From positions 1 through 10,668 of the forward strand of contig JANXVK010000056.1 of assembly GCA_025351675.1 (NCBI GenBank): a DNA stretch of 10,668 nt. The letters run 5' to 3'. Position numbers and translations under genes: made by a program. The notes under the pieces are model-generated. The model saw nothing but the letters and a program-made list of their open reading frames with translations. It was not told the origin of the DNA and ran no database searches. This DNA is from Rhizobacter sp. Its GTDB lineage: Bacteria > Pseudomonadota > Gammaproteobacteria > Burkholderiales > Burkholderiaceae_C. Shown here piece after piece: positions 1-4,568 of the stretch; position 1 is the first letter of the stretch, and every line of letters begins with the position of its first letter.

Positions 1-1
1 C

Positions 2-220
2 GAGTGCGGCAGCACCGGCTACAAGGGCCGCACCGGCGTGTACGAGCTGATGGCGGTCGACGACCAGGTGCGCGCACTGATCCACGGCCGCGCGGCCGAG
101 TCGCAGATCTTCGTCGCCGCCGAGGCTGCGGGGCTGCGCTCGATGCGCGAAGACGGCGAGCGGCTGGTCGAAGAAGGCATCACGTCACCTGAAGAGGTGA
201 TGCGCGTCACGCGCGAATAG
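2..220 (+). CDS. gspE: Type II secretion ATPase GspE, C-terminal fragment (5' end outside window)
   Basis: The last 72 codons of the cytoplasmic hexameric ATPase that powers pseudopilus assembly in type II secretion. The reading frame is open from base 2 to a TAG at 218-220. The visible start, ECGSTGYKGRTGVYELM, is the hallmark that follows the tetracysteine zinc-binding motif of GspE. Its Cys is the last of the four zinc ligands, and GYKGRTGVYEL is strongly conserved in GspE/PilB ATPases. The C-terminal part, with REDGERLVEEGITSPEEVMRVT, is the normal end of the family, so the gene is truncated only by the window edge. gspF follows after seven bases, so the two are almost certainly cotranscribed. 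PilB is an alternative in principle, but the partner downstream and the ending fit GspE better. Confidence 0.93.
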   Translation, partial: ECGSTGYKGRTGVYELMAVDDQVRALIHGRAAESQIFVAAEAAGLRSMREDGERLVEEGITSPEEVMRVTRE

Positions 221-227
221 TCCGTTC

Positions 228-1442
228 ATGCCCGCCTACAAATTCGAGGCCCTCGACGCGGCTGGCAAGTCCACGACAGGCCTGCTCGACGCCGAAAACG
301 CCAAAGCCGCGCGCGGCCAACTCCGCGCGCAACTGCTGGTGCCGCTCGCGGTCACGCTGGTCGCCTCCGCCGGCACCCAGGCCGAGGGGCTGCAGTTCAC
401 ACGGCGCGTCTTCAACACCACCAGCCTGACGGTCTGGACGCGCCAGCTCGCCGGCCTCGTCGGCGCCGGCCTGCCGCTCGAACGCGCGCTGACCGCGCTC
501 AGCGAAGAGGCCGAAGATCCGCGCCAGCGCGAGCTCGTCGCGCACCTGAAGAGCGAGGTCAACAGCGGCTCGCCGTTCGCGCGCGCGCTCGCCAGCGCAC
601 CGCGCGAGTTCGACGAGGTGTACCGCGGCGTGGTCGCGGCCGGCGAGCAGAGCGGCGCGCTCGGCAAGGTGCTCGAGCGCCTCGCCGACGACCTCGAAGA
701 ACGCCAGGAGCTGAAGTCGAAACTGATCGGCGCGACACTCTATCCGGCGATCGTGTCGCTGATTGCGGTCGTGATCGTGATCTTCCTCGTCACCTATGTG
801 GTGCCGCAGGTGGCTTCCGTGTTCACCAGCTCGAAGCGCGCGCTGCCGTTCCTGACGGTGGCGATGCTCGCGGTCAGCGCGTTTCTGCGCACCTGGGGCT
901 GGGCCGTGCTGCTGCTGATCGCGGCCGGTGTCGGGCTGCTTTTGGCGATGCTGCGCAACGAGACCTTCCGCCAGAGTTTCGATGCCGGCTGGCTGGAGTT
1001 GCCGCTGATCGGCAAGCTCGCGCGAGGCTACAACGCGGCTCGTTTCGCCGGCACGCTGGCGATGCTGGCGGGCGCCGGCGTGCCGATCCTGAAGGCGCTG
1101 CAGGCGGCCGCCGAGACGCTCTCGAACCGCGCGATGCGCGCCGACGCGATGGACGCGCTGGTGCAGGTGCGCGAAGGCGCACCGCTGGCGTCCGCGCTGG
1201 CCGGCAAGAAGCGCTTTCCGGGGCTGCTCGGGATGTTCGCGCGGCTTGGCGAGCAGACCGGCCAGCTGCCGCTGATGTTGGAGCGCGCCGCGCGCCAGCT
1301 CGGCACCGAGGTGCAACGCCGCGCGCTGCAGATGGCGACGATTCTTGAGCCGCTGCTAATCGTCGCGATGGGCGCGGTCGTCATGCTGATAGTGCTCGCC
1401 GTGCTCTTGCCGATCATCCAGCTCAACACTTGGGTCAAGTGA
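228..1442 (+). CDS. gspF: Type II secretion inner-membrane platform protein GspF
   Basis: A 404-residue polytopic inner-membrane protein of the type II secretion platform. It couples the GspE ATPase to the growing pseudopilus. The N-terminus MPAYKFEALDAAGK is typical of GspF. Two T2SSF domains are visible, around residues 70-190 and 270-395, each a helical cytoplasmic bundle followed by membrane segments. Strong hydrophobic stretches lie at about 166-193, 223-243 and 375-400, matching the family's three-helix topology, and the length is normal. The ATG at 228 lies seven bases after the gspE stop. No good Shine-Dalgarno sequence is seen, which fits translational coupling. No gspG follows. Instead there is a 946-base degraded region, so the transcription unit appears to end here. 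This need not mean damage, because in Burkholderia-type loci gspDEF form a separate unit from gspC and gspG onward. Confidence 0.96.
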   Translation: MPAYKFEALDAAGKSTTGLLDAENAKAARGQLRAQLLVPLAVTLVASAGTQAEGLQFTRRVFNTTSLTVWTRQLAGLVGAGLPLERALTALSEEAEDPRQRELVAHLKSEVNSGSPFARALASAPREFDEVYRGVVAAGEQSGALGKVLERLADDLEERQELKSKLIGATLYPAIVSLIAVVIVIFLVTYVVPQVASVFTSSKRALPFLTVAMLAVSAFLRTWGWAVLLLIAAGVGLLLAMLRNETFRQSFDAGWLELPLIGKLARGYNAARFAGTLAMLAGAGVPILKALQAAAETLSNRAMRADAMDALVQVREGAPLASALAGKKRFPGLLGMFARLGEQTGQLPLMLERAARQLGTEVQRRALQMATILEPLLIVAMGAVVMLIVLAVLLPIIQLNTWVK

Positions 1443-1500
1443 GGGCGCCGCCCGTGACCGGGCTCGTGACCTCGCTGCTGCAAGACTAGGGGCGCCGTTT

Positions 1501-1635
1501 CGCGCATCCGCGCCAGGCCCACGAGCCGGTCTGCGTGTTGCTGCCCGCTGCGGCGGCGAAGCGTTAGTGGCCTTGCTGCCGGCCACCGACCTGGCGATGT
1601 ACGAGGCCAGGCGTGGCGGCAAGAACCGGGTCGGC
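1501..1635 (+). pseudogene. GGDEF (diguanylate cyclase) domain remnant with internal deletion
   Basis: Read in the frame of base 1501, the region gives RVAARCGGEALVALLP followed at once by ATDLAMYEARRGGKNRVG. The first part resembles the GGDEF active-site hairpin (usual form RYGGEEF.VLLP). The second resembles the last helix of the same domain (usual form ADxAMYxAKRxGKNRV). In intact domains these are separated by roughly 60 residues, which are missing here. The signature itself is altered to GGEAL, and no start or upstream domain is found. Intact members make cyclic di-GMP; this remnant cannot form the fold. It lies just after gspF and is followed by an unrelated fragment on the other strand. 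Recognition is by eye from two short blocks. Confidence 0.6.
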
Positions 1636-1689
1636 GCCAACCCGTTGCCGGTCACGGCCGCAGCGGCCACGGTTCGAGGTGCCCGGCTT

Positions 1690-1842
1690 TCATGCCGGCC
1701 AGTCGCTGCGCAGCAGACCATGGAGCGCCGTCTCGGAAACCTCGCCATCGACGATCCAGCGTTCGCGCAGGTGGCCTTCCTTGACGCAGCCGAGCCGCGC
1801 CAGGCTCTTCGCCGAGGCGGTGTTGCGGCGCTCGATGTCGGC
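1690..1842 (-). pseudogene. GNAT-family acetyltransferase, C-terminal remnant
   Basis: On the minus strand this gives about 50 codons ending in TGA (1692-1690). Visible blocks are DIERRNTASAKSLARLG, CVKEGHLRERWIVDGEVSE and TALHGLLRSDW. These match the C-terminal third of RimJ/RimL-type GNAT acetyltransferases, where N-x-A-S begins the helix packing on acetyl-CoA and GLLRxxW is the usual end. The N-terminal two thirds, including most of the acetyl-CoA binding motif, are missing. Upstream (above 1842) homology stops abruptly, exactly where a transposase fragment starts on the other strand. That suggests an insertion or deletion removed the front of the gene. The stretch still reads without stops, so decay is recent or incomplete. 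Substrate cannot be told. Confidence 0.65.
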
Positions 1843-1973
1843 CGGCCGTGAGCAACGACAACCCCTTCTGCGAGGCCTTGTTCCGCACGCTGAAGTACCG
1901 GCCGCAGTTGCCGGTCAAACCGTTGGGGAGCCTTCTGCCCGCGCGCCGCTGGGTGACGCAGCTCGTTCATTGG
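1839..1973 (+). mobile_element. IS3-like DDE transposase, C-terminal remnant
   Basis: About 45 codons in the frame of base 1848. The visible blocks are RPAVSNDNPFCEALFRTLKY, RPQLPVKP and ARRWVTQLVHW. This is the segment around the catalytic Glu of the DDE integrase core (usual form VSNDNPYSEALFRTLKYRP) and the next helix, as in IS3-family and related rve_3 transposases. The expected continuation, WYNxxHRHS, is missing: after the Trp at 1971-1973 the reading becomes unrelated. The two catalytic Asp residues upstream are also absent. It is therefore a fragment of an insertion sequence, not active. No terminal inverted repeats or target duplication could be recognised. The frame stays open to 2159, but that extension has no family resemblance and is probably chance. 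Confidence 0.72.
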
Positions 1974-2388
1974 TCACGATCGACATCCCCGTCGATGGTC
2001 AGGCGCTACTGGAAACTGGACGCGTATCGACGTGGTCCACCTCAATCCCGACAAACCAATCAAGAACCACACCCAAGTCGATCGAAAGGCGGCTTGATCT
2101 TCAACTCACGCGACAACTGCCTTGACAACGGCCGAGGGCAACGACGACGGTCTTCGTGACGACCGAACAAAAGCGGAGGATGAAGGCCATGGAGATCTTG
2201 CGGAAGCGGTGAGCGTCTCTCGCGTACTTCTGTTGTGCCTCAGAGGCCTGCCGCAATGAATTCGCAGTCCGGCGCGACCCGTGGCGTTGATCCGGGTAAA
2301 CCACGTCCCGCCCGATACGCCGCTACTACCTTTGTCGGCGCCGGCTGCGAACAATAGCGGTTCCATGTACTGAAACGGAGACCTTTAA
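1974..2388. other. Unassigned stretch of lower GC; no gene recognised
   Basis: Between the transposase remnant and the DJ-1 gene I see no coding region that resembles a known family on either strand. Short open frames exist, but their products are Arg- and Ser-rich and look like chance. Composition shifts: bases 2041-2100 are 50% GC by direct count, against clearly higher GC in the neighbouring genes. This fits decayed mobile-element or foreign DNA. The promoter for the DJ-1 gene must lie in its last part, but no convincing -35/-10 pair was found. Confidence 0.5.
2377..2380 (+). promoter_or_regulatory. Ribosome binding site of the DJ-1/PfpI gene
   Basis: GGAG lies eight bases before the ATG at 2389, a standard Shine-Dalgarno spacing that fixes this start. 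Confidence 0.75.
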
Positions 2389-2964
2389 ATGAGCAAGATC
2401 CTGATGCTGTGCGGTGATTTCGGCGAAGACTATGAAGTGATGGTGCCTTTCCAGGCCTTGCAGGCTGTGGGTCATACGGTCCACGCCGTGGCGCCCGACA
2501 AAAAGAGTGGCGACTACGTGATGACGGCGATCCACGACTTTGAAGGCCAGCAGACCTACAGTGAAAAGCCTGGCCATCGCTTCACCCTGAATGCCAGCTT
2601 TGCCGAGATTGACCCCTCCAAGTACGACGCGTTGGTGGTGCCTGGCGGCCGCGCGCCGGAGTACCTTCGCATGAACACCCGTGTGATTGAGATCACCCGG
2701 CACTTCCTGTCCAGCAACAAGCCCGTGGCGTCCATCTGCCACGGCGCACAACTGCTCGCGGCGACCGGCATGATCAAGGGTCGCAAGCTGAGCGCCTACC
2801 CGGCGTGTCAGGTCGACGTTGAACTGGCCGGCGCCGAATTCATGGGCATCGCCATGGACGCCGCCGTAACCGATGGCAACCTGGTGACCGCGCCAGCCTG
2901 GCCCGCACACCCGGCGTGGATCAGCCAGTTCCTGACTGTGCTCGGCACACGCATCAGCCTGTAG
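2389..2964 (+). CDS. DJ-1/PfpI family protein
   Basis: A 191-residue cytoplasmic protein of the DJ-1/PfpI superfamily (class I glutamine amidotransferase-like fold). Members act as proteases, glyoxalase or deglycase-type enzymes, or stress-protective proteins, and the exact reaction cannot be read from sequence. The nucleophile elbow is [10 protein letters not shown], with Cys117 followed by His118. The acidic partner expected near the N-terminus is present in GDFGEDYE, probably Glu13, aligning with Glu12 of Pfp[13 protein letters not shown] (about 83-94) is the usual glycine loop before the elbow. Length is normal and no signal peptide is seen. The gene starts after the degraded region and is followed after 34 bases by a ribbon-helix-helix gene on the same strand, so the two probably form an operon. 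Its codon use looks somewhat less GC-extreme than that of gspF or the nuclease, a hint of different ancestry. Confidence 0.93.
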   Translation: MSKILMLCGDFGEDYEVMVPFQALQAVGHTVHAVAPDKKSGDYVMTAIHDFEGQQTYSEKPGHRFTLNASFAEIDPSKYDALVVPGGRAPEYLRMNTRVIEITRHFLSSNKPVASICHGAQLLAATGMIKGRKLSAYPACQVDVELAGAEFMGIAMDAAVTDGNLVTAPAWPAHPAWISQFLTVLGTRISL

Positions 2965-2998
2965 CATTCCGAAAAACCACGCCATCGGGAGCCCCAGC

Positions 2999-3409
2999 AT
3001 GTGCAAGATCTTCATCAGCGCTGACCCCAGCAGCTACGAGAGCCGTACACGATCGGTGCGGCTCCATGGCGTGGTCACCAGCCTCAGGCTGGAGAACCTG
3101 AACTGGGCCGTGCTGGACGAGATAGCCGGCCGCGACGGCATGACGGTTGCGCAATTGATCGAGAAGCTCTACGACGAGTTGGTTGCCGACCGGGGTGCGG
3201 TCGGCAACTTCTCATCGTTCCTGCGGGTTTGTGCGCTTCGCTATGAGAACCTGATCGCCCAGGGCCTCATCCCGCGCGATGCGGCCATCCCGATCCGTTC
3301 GCTCGATGCCGACCGAGTACTCGACGGCCTGCAACGCGAGCCACGGTCGGGCACGCGTTCGGGCGTGCGGTCGGGTGAAGTGCGCCAGCCCAAGCGGGCG
3401 CTGAACTGA
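2999..3409 (+). CDS. Ribbon-helix-helix DNA-binding protein (RHH_4-like)
   Basis: A 136-residue protein that starts MCKIFISADPSSYESRTRSV, the characteristic lead-in of the RHH_4 family. Then come a predicted DNA-contacting beta strand (RLHGVVTSLRLE, about 21-32) and two helices (about 33-45 and 49-62). A conserved extension, GNFSSFLRVCALRYE, follows at 69-83. Ribbon-helix-helix proteins bind DNA as dimers through the strand, usually as repressors. The role of this subfamily is not well defined as far as I know. The tail from 116 is basic and contains a short RSGx repeat, which looks disordered. A GGGA about eight bases upstream supports the ATG at 2999. The close spacing after the DJ-1 gene suggests cotranscription, possibly with the regulator controlling the pair; that is inference. 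Confidence 0.85.
   Translation: MCKIFISADPSSYESRTRSVRLHGVVTSLRLENLNWAVLDEIAGRDGMTVAQLIEKLYDELVADRGAVGNFSSFLRVCALRYENLIAQGLIPRDAAIPIRSLDADRVLDGLQREPRSGTRSGVRSGEVRQPKRALN
3344..3379 (+). repeat. Three imperfect 12-base tandem repeats inside the RHH gene
   Basis: CGGTCGGGCACG, CGTTCGGGCGTG and CGGTCGGGTGAA follow each other directly and in frame, encoding RSGT-RSGV-RSGE in the basic C-terminal tail. The copies differ at several positions, so this is an old or drifting expansion. Confidence 0.75.
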
Positions 3410-3482
3410 GGCCGGTGCGTCGACCGGGTATGAAGGCCCGATAGGCAGCACCTCGATTGTGGGCGCGGCAGGAAGCGGCTCG

Positions 3483-3488
3483 TATCAT
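3483..3488 (+). promoter_or_regulatory. Possible -10 element for the 5'-nucleotidase gene (leaderless start)
   Basis: TATCAT matches the sigma-70 -10 consensus at five of six positions and ends seven bases before the ATG at 3496, so transcription would start at or next to the start codon. The only purine-rich ribosome-site-like sequence, AGGAAG (about 3470), is some 20 bases from the ATG, which is too far. A -35 match is weak: TTGTGG at 3457 is spaced 20 bases away. Tentative. Confidence 0.4.
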
Positions 3489-3495
3489 CGGCACC

Positions 3496-4389
3496 ATGCC
3501 CATCACCCTTGACGGCCAGCTCGTCGTAGCGATTTCTTCACGCGCGCTATTCGACTTCGAAGAAGAGAACCAGCACTTCGAAGCGACCGACGACCGCGCC
3601 TACATGCAGCTGCAGCTCGACCGGCTCGACAACGCTGCCAAGCCGGGCGTGGCGTTTTCGCTCGTCAACAAACTGCTCGCGTTCAACACCGACACGCCGC
3701 GGGTGGAGGTGGTGATCCTGTCGCGCAACGACCCGGTCTCGGGCATGCGCGTGTTTCGCTCGGCGCAGCACTACGGGCTGCCGATCCAGCGTGGCGTGTT
3801 CACACGCGGCGAATCGCCGTGGCGCTACTTGAAGCCGCTGAACGCGCACCTGTTCCTGTCGACGAATGAAGCCGACGTGCGCTCCGCCCTCGGCGCCGGC
3901 GTGCCGGCGGCACGTGTGTACCCGCACTCGGCGCGCGCTTCGAGCGCGCACCCGAACCAGGTGCGCATCGCCTTCGACGGCGACGCGGTGTTGTTCTCCG
4001 ACGAAGCCGAGCGGGTGTTCCAGCGCGCCGGGCTCGATGCCTTTCAGGCCCACGAGCGCGACCAGGCCGCCACGCCGCTCGCGGCCGGCCCGTTCAAGCC
4101 GCTGCTGCTGGCCTTGCAGCGCTTGCAGCACGAGCCGGCGCCGGGCATGCGCATTCGCACCGCGCTCGTGACCGCGCGCAGCGCCCCGGCGCACGAGCGC
4201 GCGATCCGCACGCTGATGGACTGGAACATCGAGGTCGATGAAGCGATGTTTCTCGGTGGCTTGCCGAAGGGCGAGTTCCTGCGCGAGTTCGAGCCCGATT
4301 TCTTCTTCGATGACCAGACCGGCCACGTCGACTCCGCCGCCGCGCACGTACCGGCCGGGCATGTGGCCTCGGGCATCAGCAACGGCTGA
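3496..4389 (+). CDS. Cytosolic 5'-nucleotidase, cN-I type
   Basis: A 297-residue enzyme predicted to hydrolyse nucleoside 5'-monophosphates to nucleoside and phosphate in the cytosol. It matches the 5'-nucleotidase family that includes mammalian NT5C1A. Key HAD-type motifs are all visible: RIAFDGDAVLFSDE with nucleophile Asp161 and Asp163; LVTARSAP with Thr227; GGLPKG with Lys258; and FFFDDQTGHV with Asp272 and Asp273. The N-terminal VAISSRALFDFEEEN is also typical. A TTG codon at 3457 would give 13 extra residues, but the family pattern begins at MPITLDGQLVVAISSRALF, so the ATG at 3496 is preferred. No good Shine-Dalgarno lies in front of it (see the -10 entry). It stands 86 bases after the RHH gene and 179 bases before the nuclease gene. 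A link with extracellular nucleic-acid use is possible but not shown. Confidence 0.92.
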   Translation: MPITLDGQLVVAISSRALFDFEEENQHFEATDDRAYMQLQLDRLDNAAKPGVAFSLVNKLLAFNTDTPRVEVVILSRNDPVSGMRVFRSAQHYGLPIQRGVFTRGESPWRYLKPLNAHLFLSTNEADVRSALGAGVPAARVYPHSARASSAHPNQVRIAFDGDAVLFSDEAERVFQRAGLDAFQAHERDQAATPLAAGPFKPLLLALQRLQHEPAPGMRIRTALVTARSAPAHERAIRTLMDWNIEVDEAMFLGGLPKGEFLREFEPDFFFDDQTGHVDSAAAHVPAGHVASGISNG

Positions 4390-4558
4390 CGCGAGGCCCA
4401 CGCGCCGGCATCGCATCGCAACAGCGCAGAGCGACCCGACCCGCATTCCGTGGGGTGATGCCTGTCGTGTCACGGACGCTTCATCCCGGGCTCGTAACGT
4501 CCACAGCTGACAACGCGACACACAAGCGTTTGCCACCCCGTTCAGCCCAAATCAATCC

Positions 4559-4562
4559 GGAG
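4559..4562 (+). promoter_or_regulatory. Ribosome binding site deciding the nuclease start
   Basis: GGAG lies six bases before the ATG at 4569. The frame is open back to 4455, but this site and the signal peptide that follows point to 4569 as the real start. Confidence 0.7.
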
Positions 4563-4568
4563 AGCCTG

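Noticed and set aside
207..1316. A 369-codon minus-strand open frame opposite gspF
   Set aside because: Composition is His/Arg/Gln/Ala-rich without motifs, and gspF on the plus strand is certain.
1443..1500. Loss of gspG as evidence of a broken type II secretion system
   Set aside because: Related genomes can carry gspDEF as a unit separate from the remaining genes, so absence of gspG here does not show damage.
2122..2150. TTGACA as a -35 element
   Set aside because: The match is perfect but no -10-like sequence lies 16-18 bases downstream, and no gene starts soon after it.
1848..2159. The full 103-codon plus-strand frame as an intact gene
   Set aside because: Only the first part, up to 1973, matches a transposase. 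The rest is unrelated and the catalytic Asp residues are absent, so it is annotated as a remnant.
1443..2388. Integron or attachment site to explain the fragments
   Set aside because: No attC-like inverted core sites, integrase gene or flanking direct repeat could be seen.
4462..4484. Possible Pho box (CTGTCGT and a following half) ahead of the nuclease
   Set aside because: The first seven bases resemble a Pho half-site, but the second repeat at the required spacing does not match.
4455..4568. Upstream start for the nuclease
   Set aside because: It would add 38 residues ahead of a good signal peptide. The ATG at 4569 has a GGAG at proper spacing.
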